Source of the DNA: Anaerofustis butyriciformans
GTDB taxonomy: Bacteria > Bacillota > Clostridia > Eubacteriales > Anaerofustaceae
Direction: 5' to 3'
Length of the DNA stretch: 64,000 nucleotides
Assembly (NCBI RefSeq): GCF_036289385.1
Contig: NZ_JAYFFH010000001.1
Coordinates: 186,001 to 250,000 of the forward strand
How positions within the stretch are numbered: position 1 is the stretch's first letter; each line of letters opens with the position of its first letter. A program made the position numbers and the translations under genes. Shown one piece after another: positions 9,723 through 19,739 of this stretch. A model generated the notes under the pieces. It saw only the letters and a program-made list of their open reading frames with translations, did no database searches and was not told the origin of the DNA.

Positions 9723-10558
9723 TTGAAAAGTTGATATTTTACCTTGATTATCCATTTGTTGTTTATGCGTTAATAGTGGGGGTGCTTATTGCTCTTTGCT
9801 CTTCTCTTTTGGGAGTCATTCTTGTATTAAAAAGATTTTCTTTTATAGGTGATGGACTTTCCCATGTAGCTTTTTCCCTTATAACTGTGGCTTCTGTTTT
9901 AAATCTTACTAACGATATGCTTCTTGTTCTTCCGTGTACAATAATATGTGCTGTATTCTTACTAAAGTCCGGAAAGAACACTAAGGTGAAAGGGGATGCA
10001 ATGATAGCAATGCTTTCTGTTTCTTCTTTAGCATTTGGATATTTAATAATGAATGTATTTTCTACATCTTCAAATTTAAGCGGAGACGTCTGTACAACTC
10101 TTTTTGGTTCAACATCAATACTTACTTTATCACATTATGATGTTTTAATGTGTATAGCATTATCGGTAGTTGTGGTATTGTTTTTCATTTTATTCTACAA
10201 CAAGATATTTGCGGTTACTTTTGATGAGGATTTTTCAAAGGCTGTGGGAGTAAATGCAAACAGATATAATTTAATGATAGCAATAATAATTGCAGTAATA
10301 ATAGTTCTTGCAATGAATCTTGTAGGTTCGCTTTTAATATCTGCTCTCATTATTTTCCCTGCACTTTGTGCAATGAGGTTATTTAAAAGTTTTAAAGCTG
10401 TTACCTTATGTTCTGCTTTTATATCTGTATTTTGTGCATTGTTTGGGATAATAATATCCATCCTTGCAGGCACACCCGTAGGTTCGACTATTGTTGCTGT
10501 TGATGTTTTGTTGTTTATAATATGTTATTTTCTTGGAATGATTAAAGGAGGAGTTTAA
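9719..10558 (+). CDS. znuB: Zinc ABC transporter permease (ZnuB-like)
   Basis: A 279-residue ABC-3 family permease with about eight to nine hydrophobic helices. LLGVILVLKRFSFIGDGLSH near the N-terminus and the GSLLISALIIFPAL stretch near the C-terminus are typical of ZnuB/TroC proteins. It starts inside the end of the ATPase gene and ends one base before the next lipoprotein gene, so all three are probably one transcript. Confidence 0.92.
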   Translation: MIEKLIFYLDYPFVVYALIVGVLIALCSSLLGVILVLKRFSFIGDGLSHVAFSLITVASVLNLTNDMLLVLPCTIICAVFLLKSGKNTKVKGDAMIAMLSVSSLAFGYLIMNVFSTSSNLSGDVCTTLFGSTSILTLSHYDVLMCIALSVVVVLFFILFYNKIFAVTFDEDFSKAVGVNANRYNLMIAIIIAVIIVLAMNLVGSLLISALIIFPALCAMRLFKSFKAVTLCSAFISVFCALFGIIISILAGTPVGSTIVAVDVLLFIICYFLGMIKGGV

Positions 10559-10559
10559 G

Positions 10560-11063
10560 ATGAAGAAGTTAATTATGATTTTAATGTGCATTATGATATC
10601 AGTTTCTTTAATTTCATGCAAAAATGAAGAAGAAGTAAGTCAAAGTACTTCTCAAAATAATTTACAAAACAGTGAAGAAAATATAATAGATGAAAATAAA
10701 GAAAAAGAAAAAGAAAAAGATAATGAGATAATAGACTTAACGAAATTATCCTCTACAATGGTTTATTCCGAGGTTTATAATATCATGGTAAACCCCGATG
10801 ATTATGTAGGTAAAACTTTAATAATGAAAGGACAGTTTACTGTTTATCACGATGAGAAAAAGGATAAAAATTATTATTCATGTATAATTCAAGATGCGAC
10901 TGCCTGTTGTGCTCAAGGTATTGAGTTTGTTTTGGCAGGGGATTATGAATATCCACAGGATTACCCAAAAGAGGGGGAGGAAATTACCGTTATGGGAGAA
11001 TTTATCCGATATAGTGAAGGAAAACACGTTTACTGTACTTTGAAAGATGCGAAATTATTATAA
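10560..11063 (+). CDS. Lipoprotein with OB-like domain in the zinc operon
   Basis: A 167-residue protein starting with a lipoprotein signal (VSLISC, Cys20), a Glu/Lys/Asn-rich linker to about residue 60, then a compact domain with DDYVGKTLIMKGQF, CIIQDATACCAQGIEFVL and GEEITVMGEF. The CC pair and the spacing resemble the C-terminal domain of the YcgQ/TIGR03943 proteins that accompany zinc-regulated permeases; that link is from memory and tentative. It follows znuB by one base and is closed by a terminator, so it is the last gene of the operon. Confidence 0.7.
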   Translation: MKKLIMILMCIMISVSLISCKNEEEVSQSTSQNNLQNSEENIIDENKEKEKEKDNEIIDLTKLSSTMVYSEVYNIMVNPDDYVGKTLIMKGQFTVYHDEKKDKNYYSCIIQDATACCAQGIEFVLAGDYEYPQDYPKEGEEITVMGEFIRYSEGKHVYCTLKDAKLL

Positions 11064-11090
11064 GATTATATATGGTTAATTTAAGACTAA

Positions 11091-11120
11091 AAGGACGGTT
11101 TTATGCCGTTCTTTTTTTTT
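11091..11120 (+). terminator. Rho-independent terminator of the zinc operon
   Basis: AAGGACGG and CCGTTCTT arms around a TTTTATG loop followed by a run of T. Confidence 0.85.
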
Positions 11121-11186
11121 AATTGTTGACCAATTATGATAAAGAAAAAATAATTAAAATATATTTATATGAAAGAAGGGGAAAGT

Positions 11187-11597
11187 ATGAATAAAGTTGT
11201 TTATGTTAAGGTTTACTTTAAGCTAAATTACAAAGAAGTTACAGTTAAAGTTCCAACATGTGAAAAAAGAACAAGTATTTTCGGAAATGAAAAAGATGTA
11301 TATGTAAAAAAGAAATAACTTGTTGAAGACGGAATGTCTGACTTTATTATAGACGGAGAACGTTTTGCAAAAGATACTCAAAGTGAAGTTGAAAAATTGA
11401 ATGCAGAAAACTATGAAGTTGTATCAATTTCTCCTATTACTTCAGGAAAATGGGTATGTGACTTTAAAGAGGGAGATGTTAGCGGTAATATCAGAGAAGG
11501 GGAAGGAATGATAAGAGGTAATTCAGGTTATGGTTACGGTTATGGGTATAGCTTTACCGAAGGTATGATGATTATTGCAAAGAAAGCAAATGATTAA
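11187..11597 (+). pseudogene. Small conserved-type protein gene split by an in-frame TAA
   Basis: An ATG at 11187 with AAGGGG upstream opens a 43-codon frame that stops at TAA (11316-11318). The same frame continues with LVEDGMSDFIIDGERFAKDT and runs to 11597, ending in a Gly-Tyr repeat (GYGYGYGY) and FTEGMMIIAKK. There is no good ribosome site before the internal ATG at 11334. The simplest reading is one gene of about 136 codons with a sense codon (perhaps CAA) changed to TAA. I do not recognise a function; the C-terminal part resembles small soluble proteins of unknown role. If intact, the downstream ORF alone would encode 87 residues. Confidence 0.65.
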
Positions 11598-11628
11598 TTA
11601 ATTTGTAAATTATAATATATTTATTATG

Positions 11629-11658
11629 AAGACAGGGAAATATTTCCCTGTCTTTTTT
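11629..11658 (+). terminator. Rho-independent terminator
   Basis: Perfect GACAGGGAAA / TTTCCCTGTC stem with a two-base loop, followed by TTTTTT. Confidence 0.9.
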
Positions 11659-11761
11659 GTGTTTTGATATTTTATTGTCAAAATTTTGGATTTATTGTAA
11701 AATAAAAATAATATAATTTATGCTTTAATTTTATATTAGCATATATACAATGGGGGATATT

Positions 11762-13978
11762 ATGAAATTAAAAAAAATTCATATGTTGCATTATAGACAA
11801 TTTTTTGATGCAGAAATACATTTTGATGATGATTTAACTGTTTTAGCAGGTGCAAATAATAGTGGAAAAACATCTATTATTGAGCTTTTTAAAATACTTT
11901 TTCAAGACAAGTATTTTTCAAAAGATGATATTTCTGTTGGATTTTATAATGAAATAAAAGAAAAGATTATAAATAAAATAAATGAAATATATGATGCAAA
12001 TAATGAAGTTGACTTTAAACAAAAAATAAAAGAAACTTTTGAACCAAATGGAGAGCCTGTTATTAGCATTAAAATAGAGGTACGATATAATAAAGATGAA
12101 AGTATTGCTTTATTTTCAGATTATTTAATGGAGTTAGGTGATAACTACCAAAGTTTCTTTTTTTTATTTAATTATGAAATAGATTATTTAGAGTTAATTA
12201 AAGAATTATCTTTAATATCTTCAAAATTATTTGCATTAAAACAAAATATATCTTTGGGAAATAAAAATAATGGTGAATATGAAGATATTTTAATTGATGT
12301 TATTTCTAAAGTTTTTAGAACCAATGTATATTTTACAGATAAAAATTATGAGAATAAAAGTAAAATAAATTTAACAGAATTTAGAAAATGTTTTAATTAT
12401 AATTATTTAAGTGCAACAAGAGTGTTAAATGATGAAAAGACAGATAACCATTTTTCAATAACTAAAGAATTGCTTAATCAATTTAAAAAAAGTGATGATT
12501 GGGATGAATTAAAAAAACAAATAATTGAGCACATAAAAAAGAGTCTTAATGAAAGCAAATTAAATGAAAAGGTAAAAGAACATTCTTTAAAAGAAGTTGA
12601 AAAATCTTTAGCTGATATAGAAAATTATTTTGATTATAATAAAGGAGAGTTTTTTTTACAAACAGATATTTCTGATGAAATGCTTGTTAAATTTTTATCC
12701 GCATCATTACATACTTTTTATCAATTTAAAGATCATATAAAATTAAAAGAATTTTCACAAGGTTTAGGTATAAGCAATTTAATATTTATGTGTTTAAAAA
12801 TTCAATCATTTGTGGGAAATGTAAAACCGGATTTAGTTAATGTATTTGTTATTGAAGAGCCGGAAGCTCATATGCACCCTCAAATGGAGAGGCATTTAAT
12901 AAATTTCATAAAGGATTCTTTAATTAAAAAAAATACTCATATACAAGGAATTATTACGACACATTCAAGCGAAATCATAAAGTGTTCTGATTTGGAAAAT
13001 ATAAGAGTTTTAAGACTTGATATTGAAAAAGAATTACAAAGTAATATTTATGATATGAATGTTTTTAGTGAACAATTAAAAGGGAAACATGAAAGAAACT
13101 TTTTTTCTTTTTTGTTTTCAGTAAATTACTCCAATTTGATTTTTGCAAATAAAATTATAATGTATGAAGGTGATACAGAAAAATTATATATTGAAAAGCT
13201 TTTGTTAAATGATTTTAAAGAATTATCCAATCAATATATATCATTTGTTCAAGTTGGCGGTGCATATTCTCATTTATATAGAAAGTTAGTGTATTTTTTA
13301 AGAATAAAAACTTTAATTATTACTGATATTGATTATGATAAAGATAGTTTAACAAAAGAAGAAATATTGGAAAGTAAAACTACAAATGCAGGGTTATATG
13401 CGTATTATAAAGATTATAAATTTCTTAGAAAAGTAAAAGAAGAAGTGTTTCTTGAATGTGATAAATGCCAAGGACAAAATGGTTGTTTTAAGGAAAAATC
13501 AGATTTTGAAATTTTATTAAGTTTATTAAAAAAGAATTTTTCTTGTCAAAAGATAGAAGAAGTATATTCTTCTGTTTTTGAAAAAAAAGATAATGAAGAT
13601 AATAAAGATAAATGCGTATCTAATATTTATAAAGAAATAAATGGAAAGTCTTGTGGTTTGATTAAAGTAGTTACTCAAGGAGAAAAAGATGGGTATAGCA
13701 GAACTCTTGAAGAAGCAATGCTGTGTAAACTTTTTAAAACTGATGTTTTTGAAAAAAAAGATAGAGAATGCTGGGATAAGATAATTAAAGAAAAAAAACT
13801 TGATTTGCGTATTTGTAGAAAAAAAGAGTTTACTGAGTTTACTGTTAGAGATCTTGTAAACTCCAATAGTCGTCGTAAAACAGATTTTATGTATTCTATA
13901 GTTTTAAATGATTTACAAAAAGATTCTTTGCCTAATTATATAGAGGAGGGGTTAAATTGGTTGACGACAAAAAATTAA
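11762..13978 (+). CDS. GajA-like OLD-family ATPase/TOPRIM nuclease (Gabija-type defence)
   Basis: Start chosen at 11762 because GGGGG lies seven bases upstream; an upstream ATG at 11750 overlaps that site. The 738-residue protein has an N-terminal ABC-type ATPase: Walker A GANNSGKT (30-37), signature EFSQGLGISNL, Walker B VFVIEEPEAHMHP and the ITTHSSEII switch. The TOPRIM domain follows, with EGDTEKLY near 469 and DIDYD near 521. A Cys cluster (CDKCQGQNGC) lies near 567. This is the OLD layout of GajA, the DNA-nicking part of Gabija. It is larger than the best-studied GajA (about 580). The helicase partner overlaps its 3' end. Confidence 0.85.
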   Translation: MKLKKIHMLHYRQFFDAEIHFDDDLTVLAGANNSGKTSIIELFKILFQDKYFSKDDISVGFYNEIKEKIINKINEIYDANNEVDFKQKIKETFEPNGEPVISIKIEVRYNKDESIALFSDYLMELGDNYQSFFFLFNYEIDYLELIKELSLISSKLFALKQNISLGNKNNGEYEDILIDVISKVFRTNVYFTDKNYENKSKINLTEFRKCFNYNYLSATRVLNDEKTDNHFSITKELLNQFKKSDDWDELKKQIIEHIKKSLNESKLNEKVKEHSLKEVEKSLADIENYFDYNKGEFFLQTDISDEMLVKFLSASLHTFYQFKDHIKLKEFSQGLGISNLIFMCLKIQSFVGNVKPDLVNVFVIEEPEAHMHPQMERHLINFIKDSLIKKNTHIQGIITTHSSEIIKCSDLENIRVLRLDIEKELQSNIYDMNVFSEQLKGKHERNFFSFLFSVNYSNLIFANKIIMYEGDTEKLYIEKLLLNDFKELSNQYISFVQVGGAYSHLYRKLVYFLRIKTLIITDIDYDKDSLTKEEILESKTTNAGLYAYYKDYKFLRKVKEEVFLECDKCQGQNGCFKEKSDFEILLSLLKKNFSCQKIEEVYSSVFEKKDNEDNKDKCVSNIYKEINGKSCGLIKVVTQGEKDGYSRTLEEAMLCKLFKTDVFEKKDRECWDKIIKEKKLDLRICRKKEFTEFTVRDLVNSNSRRKTDFMYSIVLNDLQKDSLPNYIEEGLNWLTTKN

Positions 13979-15855
13979 ATAATATGTTTTTAATCAATGC
14001 TCCAGCAGGAAGCGGTAAAACAACATATATTGAAAATGAAATATTTGACTTAATAGCTAAATTCCCTAATAGGGAAATATTAGCTATAACATTTACAAAT
14101 AGGGCAAAAGATGAATTAAAAAACAGAGTAGACAATAAAAATGTTACGATTGATACTATTCATTCTTTTTTATCAAATTTTATAAAAATATATTTTTCAA
14201 AGAGTGAAGTTTTGAATTTATATTTTGATATATATAATAAAAAAATTAAGGAAGCAATTATTAATGCTACAGAGGAAAGTAAACAAAAATATATTGACAA
14301 ATATGGTAAGTTTGATTTTGAGACTGTAAAACAAAACATAAAAACAATTTATTATAATGAACAACCTTTTAGTACTTATTATTATGGTGGACTTTCTCAT
14401 AAGGATATTATTATATTTGCAAGAAAGATGTTTGAAAATTTTCCTAAATTAAAAAAAAGATTAACAGATAAATATTCATATATTTTTATTGATGAATATC
14501 AAGATACATTTGATGATGTTTTATGGCTTTTTTATAATTCAGTATTGGAAACTAATACACAACTAATTTTATTAGGAGATAAAATGCAGGAAATTTATGA
14601 AAATTATGAAGGTACATTTAACAAAAATTTTGATAAATTTAATAAAGAAAAAAAATTAGAAATAAATTATCGTTGTTCAAAGAAAATAGTTGATGTATTA
14701 AATAATTTATATAATGATAAGAAATACAATCAACAGGCGTTTTATGATGAAGGGAATAAACCTATCCTGCTAATAACAAATGACTTTCATGATTCTATTC
14801 TTAAATATAAAAATTATATGTGTTTATATCTTTTTAATAAAGAAAGGTTTGAGGAAATAAACGCTAAAGAATTATATGATGCTGTATGTAAAATTAGTGA
14901 ATATGGTTATTATAAAAAAAATAGTGTAGTAGATGTTTTAACAAAAAATTCTACAGATAATCCTGATAAAATGTTTAGAATTCTTTTTTGTATATGTAAG
15001 TTTGCCAAATTGATACAAAATAAATCTTATGGGGATGTTATACAATTTGCAAAGAAAAATAAAGATATATTTGATTATAGTTTGACAGATATTTCATTTC
15101 ATAATGATAAAATTGTTTTTTATAGAAAAATAATGGAACTAATAGATCAATATGAATCTACAGAAATTAGCATAAAAGAATTTTGTGACTATTTAATAGA
15201 TGAAAAATTTTGTAACGAAGATTTATTTGACTTTGCTTATAATAATAGCGAGTATGATAATATGTTTGAAGTTCCTTTTTTACAATTCCGTAATTTGAAT
15301 GAACATCTGGAAAAACCTTTTATTTCTACACAGCATGGGGTAAAAGGAGAAGGATATGATAAAATTTGTTTTATTGCAGAGGAATCAAAAAATAATCCTA
15401 TTGTATATATGTATGATTTTTTTAGATTATATTGTACGAAAGATATAAATTTAACGGGATTTCAAGAATTTTATTATGATTATAATCAGGAATTGAAAAA
15501 AGTAGATTATAAATCTTTAGATAATAAAGATTTATTTGAGCCTAAAAAAGAAGAATGTCTTAAAATGGCAAATGAAATAAAAGAAAAATATGCAAATAAT
15601 AAGTATTTCTCTTTTTTTGAATTGGGTAAGTACGATAATTTTATAGAACGTAATAACGTAACAAACGGGAAGAAATGTTTTAAAATTAATAAAGTAAAAG
15701 GTGCATTATGGGCATATAAATTATTTTATGTTGGATGTTCAAGAGCAAAAAAAGAATTGGTTGTTATAGTAGATTCAAAGAAAATTTCTGATTTCGAAAA
15801 AGTGTTTAAGGAAAAAATGAAATCAATAGGATTTGAAATATTGTGCGATAAATAA
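13957..15855 (+). CDS. GajB-like UvrD/Rep-family helicase (Gabija-type defence)
   Basis: The TTG start at 13957 sits six bases after GAGGAGGG and overlaps the nuclease gene by 22 bp, so the two are coupled. All superfamily-1 helicase motifs are visible in 632 residues: APAGSGKTT (15-23), ITFTNRAKDELKNRV, TIHSF, FIDEYQDT (around 179), LLGDKMQEIY, NYRCSKK, QHGVKGEGYD and FYVGCSRAKKELVV. In Gabija, GajB senses nucleic-acid products and activates GajA. This copy is longer than the typical GajB (about 500). The pair has the same A-rich codon use as its neighbours and no mobile genes beside it. Confidence 0.83.
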   Translation: MVDDKKLNNMFLINAPAGSGKTTYIENEIFDLIAKFPNREILAITFTNRAKDELKNRVDNKNVTIDTIHSFLSNFIKIYFSKSEVLNLYFDIYNKKIKEAIINATEESKQKYIDKYGKFDFETVKQNIKTIYYNEQPFSTYYYGGLSHKDIIIFARKMFENFPKLKKRLTDKYSYIFIDEYQDTFDDVLWLFYNSVLETNTQLILLGDKMQEIYENYEGTFNKNFDKFNKEKKLEINYRCSKKIVDVLNNLYNDKKYNQQAFYDEGNKPILLITNDFHDSILKYKNYMCLYLFNKERFEEINAKELYDAVCKISEYGYYKKNSVVDVLTKNSTDNPDKMFRILFCICKFAKLIQNKSYGDVIQFAKKNKDIFDYSLTDISFHNDKIVFYRKIMELIDQYESTEISIKEFCDYLIDEKFCNEDLFDFAYNNSEYDNMFEVPFLQFRNLNEHLEKPFISTQHGVKGEGYDKICFIAEESKNNPIVYMYDFFRLYCTKDINLTGFQEFYYDYNQELKKVDYKSLDNKDLFEPKKEECLKMANEIKEKYANNKYFSFFELGKYDNFIERNNVTNGKKCFKINKVKGALWAYKLFYVGCSRAKKELVVIVDSKKISDFEKVFKEKMKSIGFEILCDK

Positions 15856-16181
15856 TTCTTCCTTGTTAACTAAAAACTAAACAAAGTGTTTAGACTATTG
15901 TAATGTCTTTTATAAAATCTATGAAAACATATTCATAAGATTTTGACGTGTATTATTACATTTGTAATGAAATATTTTTAACAAGATAATTGTAATAATC
16001 TTTGAAAAGTTGAAAAAGTCCCTATTTACAGGCATGTATTCAAATGTAAAAAAAATGATGAATTTTTGAAAAAATTTTTAAATTATCCTTTATTTTTTAA
16101 TTATTATTTATTATAATGGATTAGATGTAAAATATATATAATATAATTTTTAGATAAATTTTTGGGAGGATATATTATATT
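15856..16181. promoter_or_regulatory. Leader region of the PFOR gene with a 17-bp palindrome
   Basis: AT-rich stretch upstream of the highly expressed PFOR gene. A perfect inverted repeat CTAAACAAAGTGTTTAG lies at 15877-15893; it may be a weak terminator for the helicase gene or a binding site, with no T run to decide. TATAAT occurs at 16112-16117 and 16142-16147, without a matching -35 that I trust. GGGAGG before the ATG is the ribosome site. Confidence 0.4.
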
Positions 16182-19100
16182 ATGGCTAAAACAATGAAAA
16201 CAATGGACGGTAATACTGCCGCTGCTTATTGCTCTTATGCATTTACTGAAGTAGCTGGTATTTACCCAATCACACCATCTTCTCCAATGGCTGAATGCGT
16301 TGATGAATGGTCAGCTGCTGGAAAGAAAAACTTATTTGGTGAAACTGTTGATGTTATTGAACTTCAATCAGAAGCTGGTGCTGCAGGTGCAGTTCACGGT
16401 TCTTTAGCATCAGGTGCTCTAACAAGCACATACACAGCATCACAAGGTTTACTACTTATGATTCCTAACATGTACAAAATCGCTGGTGAATTACTTCCAG
16501 GCGTTTTCCATGTATCAGCTAGATGTTTAGCATCTCACGCTCTTAACATTTTCGGGGATCACACAGACGTTATGGCTACAAGACAAACTGGTTTTGCTAT
16601 GCTTTGCTCTAACTCTGTACAAGAAGTTATGGACCTTGCAAGTGTTGCTCACTTAAGTGCTATTAAAGGTAAAGTTCCTTTCGTACACTTCTTTGATGGT
16701 TTCAGAACAAGTCATGAAATTCAAAAAATCGAAGAAATGCCTTATGAAGAATTAGCTAAATTAGTTGATTATGATGCAGTTCAAGAATTTAAAAATCATG
16801 CACTAAATCCTGAACATCCTGTAACAAGAGGTACATGTCAAGGACCTGAAATCTTCTTCCAAGCAAGAGAAGCTTCTAACAAATTCTATGAAGCTATCCC
16901 TGGTATCGTTGCTGACTACATGAAAGAAATCAGCAAAATCACAGGAAGAGATTACAAACCTTTCAACTACTATGGTGCTGCTGACGCTGAAGACATCATC
17001 GTAGCTATGGGTTCTGTTTGTGAAGCTGTTGAAGAAACAGTTGATTACTTAAACGCAAACGGCGAAAAAGTTGGTTTATTAAAAGTTCACTTATATAGAC
17101 CATGGGCTCCAGAATACATGTTCGAAGTTCTTCCTAAATCAGTTAAGAGAATTGCTGTATTAGACAGAACAAAAGAACCTGGTGCTTCAGGACAACCACT
17201 TTACTTAGACATCAAAGATGCTTTCTATGGTAAAGAAAACGCTCCTTTAATCGTTGGTGGTATTTACGGTCTTGGTAGTAAAGATACTACACCATCTCAC
17301 ATTAAAGCAGTTTATGACAACTTAAAAGCTGACGAACCTAAAAATGATTTCACAATCGGTATCGTTGATGACGTTACTAACAAATCATTAGAAGTTAAAG
17401 AAGATATTATCACAGTTCCAGAAGGAACAGTTTCTTGTAAATTCTGGGGTCTTGGTTCAGACGGTACTGTAGGTGCTAACAAATCTGCAATCAAAATTAT
17501 CGGTGATAACACAGATATGTATGCTCAAGGTTACTTCGCATATGACTCTAAAAAATCTGGTGGGGTTACAGTATCTCACTTAAGATTCGGTGAAAAACCA
17601 ATTAAATCAACATACTTAATCGCTGATGCTGATTTCGTATCTTGTTCTACACAAGCATATGCTGAAAACTATGACTTAGTAAGCGACATTAAACCAGGCG
17701 GAGTATTCTTATTAAACACTGTTTGGGATATGGACGACCTTGAAAAACATCTACCAAAAGAAATGAAACAAACTATTGCTAACAACAATATTAGGTTCTA
17801 CACAATCAACGCTACAAAGATTGCTGAAGAAATCGGTCTTGGTAGAAGAACAAACATGATTATGCAAGCTGCATTCTTCAAATTATCTGAAGTTATGCCT
17901 TACGATAAAGCTGAAGCTTTACTTAAAGACTCAGTTAAGAAAACATATGGTAAAAAAGGTGACAAAGTTGTTAACATGAACATCGCTGCTATCGAAAACG
18001 GTGTTAGCGAATTAGTTAAAATCGATGTTCCTGAAAGCTGGAAAACAGCTGACAACGAAGCTCCTGCTAAACCTGAAAGAACTGAATTCGTTGAAAAAGT
18101 ATGTGACGTTATGAACGCTCAAAAAGGTGATACACTTCCTGTATCTGCATTCAACGGTTATGAAGACGGTACATTCCCAGCTGGAACAGCTAAATACGAA
18201 AAAAGAGGTGCTGCTGTTAACGTACCTGTATGGGAAGCTGAAAAATGTATCCAATGTAACCAATGTTCATATGTATGTCCACATGCAACAATCAGACCTT
18301 TCTTATTAAATGAAGAAGAAAAAGCTAACGCTCCTGAAGGATTTGATACAATCGCTTCTAAAGGTCCTGGAGTTGAAGGTTATGAATACAGAATCCAAGT
18401 TTCTTCTTATGACTGCTTAGGTTGTGGTCAATGTGTTGAAACTTGTCCAACAGGTGCAATCAAAATGGTACCTATCGGAGAAGTTCTTGAAGAAGAAGGT
18501 AAATGTTGGGATTACGCTATGACTCTTTCTAAGAAAGATATTAACGTAAACAAATTTACTGTAAAAGGTTCTCAATTCGAACAACCATTACTTGAATTCT
18601 CAGGCGCTTGTGCAGGTTGTGTTGAAACACCGGTTGCTAAATTAGTTACACAATTATACGGAGATAGAATGTATGTTGCAAATGCTACAGGTTGTTCTTC
18701 AATCTGGGGTGCATCAGCTCCTACAACTCCTTACACAACAAACGAAAAAGGACAAGGTCCTGCATGGGCTAACTCATTATTCGAAGATAACGCTGAATTT
18801 GGTTTCGGTATGATGCTTGGCGTTAAGAAAATGAGAAAAACAATCGCTCATAAATTAGAAGCATTAATCGCTGACGACGCTGTAAAAGCTGAAGTTAAAG
18901 ATGCTGCTAAAGCTTGGTTAGAAGTTAAAGACCAAGGTGAAGAAAGCAAAGAAGCCAGTGCTAAATTAGTTGAAGCATTAGAAGCTTGCGGATGTGACAA
19001 TGAAAATGCTAAATATGTATTAGCAAACAAAGATCAATTAGTTAAAAAATCATTCTGGATTCTTGGTGGAGACGGTTGGTCATACGACATCGGTTACGGC

Positions 19101-19694
19101 GGACTTGATCATGTACTTGCATCAAACGAAGACGTTAACGTATTAGTATTCGATACAGAAGTTTACTCAAATACAGGTGGTCAATCTTCTAAAGCTACTC
19201 CAGCTGCTGCAATCGCTGAATTCGCTGCTTCTGGTAAGAAAACTAAGAAGAAAGATTTAGGTATGATGGCTAAAACATATGGTTATGTATATGTAGCACA
19301 AGTTTCAATCGGTGCTGACAAAAACCAATTAATCAAAGCTATCAAAGAAGCTGAAGCTCACAACGGTCCATCTTTAATCATCGCTTACTCTCCATGTATC
19401 AACCATGGTATTAACATGACTAAAGCCGGAAGTGAAGCTAAAAAAGCTGTTGAAGTTGGATATTGGCATCTATTCAGATACAACCCAGATCTAATCGCTG
19501 AAGGTAAAAATCCATTTATCTTAGACAGCAAAGAACCTAACATGGAAGGATTCATTGACTTCCTTAAAGGTGAAAGAAGATACGCTAACCTTGCAAGACA
19601 ATATCCTGATAAAGCTGACGAATTATTCGAAAAGAATAAAGAAGATGCTTTAAACAGATACTTAGGTTACAAACAATTAGCTGAACAAGAATAA
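16182..19694 (+). CDS. nifJ: Pyruvate:ferredoxin (flavodoxin) oxidoreductase
   Basis: A full-length 1170-residue homodimer-type PFOR, converting pyruvate and CoA to acetyl-CoA, CO2 and reduced ferredoxin in the cytoplasm. The N-terminal pyruvate domain begins AAYCSYAFTEVAGIYPITPS. The two-cluster ferredoxin domain shows Cys689/692/695/699 and Cys745/748/751/755. The proximal-cluster and TPP region shows CAGCVETP (Cys810, Cys813), CSSIWG, GGDGWSYDIGYGGLDH and SNTGGQSSKATP. Codon use is far more biased than in neighbouring genes, as expected for an abundant catabolic enzyme. It indicates strict anaerobic energy metabolism. Confidence 0.98.
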   Translation: MAKTMKTMDGNTAAAYCSYAFTEVAGIYPITPSSPMAECVDEWSAAGKKNLFGETVDVIELQSEAGAAGAVHGSLASGALTSTYTASQGLLLMIPNMYKIAGELLPGVFHVSARCLASHALNIFGDHTDVMATRQTGFAMLCSNSVQEVMDLASVAHLSAIKGKVPFVHFFDGFRTSHEIQKIEEMPYEELAKLVDYDAVQEFKNHALNPEHPVTRGTCQGPEIFFQAREASNKFYEAIPGIVADYMKEISKITGRDYKPFNYYGAADAEDIIVAMGSVCEAVEETVDYLNANGEKVGLLKVHLYRPWAPEYMFEVLPKSVKRIAVLDRTKEPGASGQPLYLDIKDAFYGKENAPLIVGGIYGLGSKDTTPSHIKAVYDNLKADEPKNDFTIGIVDDVTNKSLEVKEDIITVPEGTVSCKFWGLGSDGTVGANKSAIKIIGDNTDMYAQGYFAYDSKKSGGVTVSHLRFGEKPIKSTYLIADADFVSCSTQAYAENYDLVSDIKPGGVFLLNTVWDMDDLEKHLPKEMKQTIANNNIRFYTINATKIAEEIGLGRRTNMIMQAAFFKLSEVMPYDKAEALLKDSVKKTYGKKGDKVVNMNIAAIENGVSELVKIDVPESWKTADNEAPAKPERTEFVEKVCDVMNAQKGDTLPVSAFNGYEDGTFPAGTAKYEKRGAAVNVPVWEAEKCIQCNQCSYVCPHATIRPFLLNEEEKANAPEGFDTIASKGPGVEGYEYRIQVSSYDCLGCGQCVETCPTGAIKMVPIGEVLEEEGKCWDYAMTLSKKDINVNKFTVKGSQFEQPLLEFSGACAGCVETPVAKLVTQLYGDRMYVANATGCSSIWGASAPTTPYTTNEKGQGPAWANSLFEDNAEFGFGMMLGVKKMRKTIAHKLEALIADDAVKAEVKDAAKAWLEVKDQGEESKEASAKLVEALEACGCDNENAKYVLANKDQLVKKSFWILGGDGWSYDIGYGGLDHVLASNEDVNVLVFDTEVYSNTGGQSSKATPAAAIAEFAASGKKTKKKDLGMMAKTYGYVYVAQVSIGADKNQLIKAIKEAEAHNGPSLIIAYSPCINHGINMTKAGSEAKKAVEVGYWHLFRYNPDLIAEGKNPFILDSKEPNMEGFIDFLKGERRYANLARQYPDKADELFEKNKEDALNRYLGYKQLAEQE

Positions 19695-19712
19695 TATATT
19701 CTCAAAAATTAA

Positions 19713-19739
19713 AAGGCACTGCTTATGCAGTGTCTTTTT
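19713..19739 (+). terminator. Rho-independent terminator of the PFOR gene
   Basis: GGCACTGC / GCAGTGTC stem with TTAT loop and a T run, directly after the stop codon and directly before a repeat array. Confidence 0.9.
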
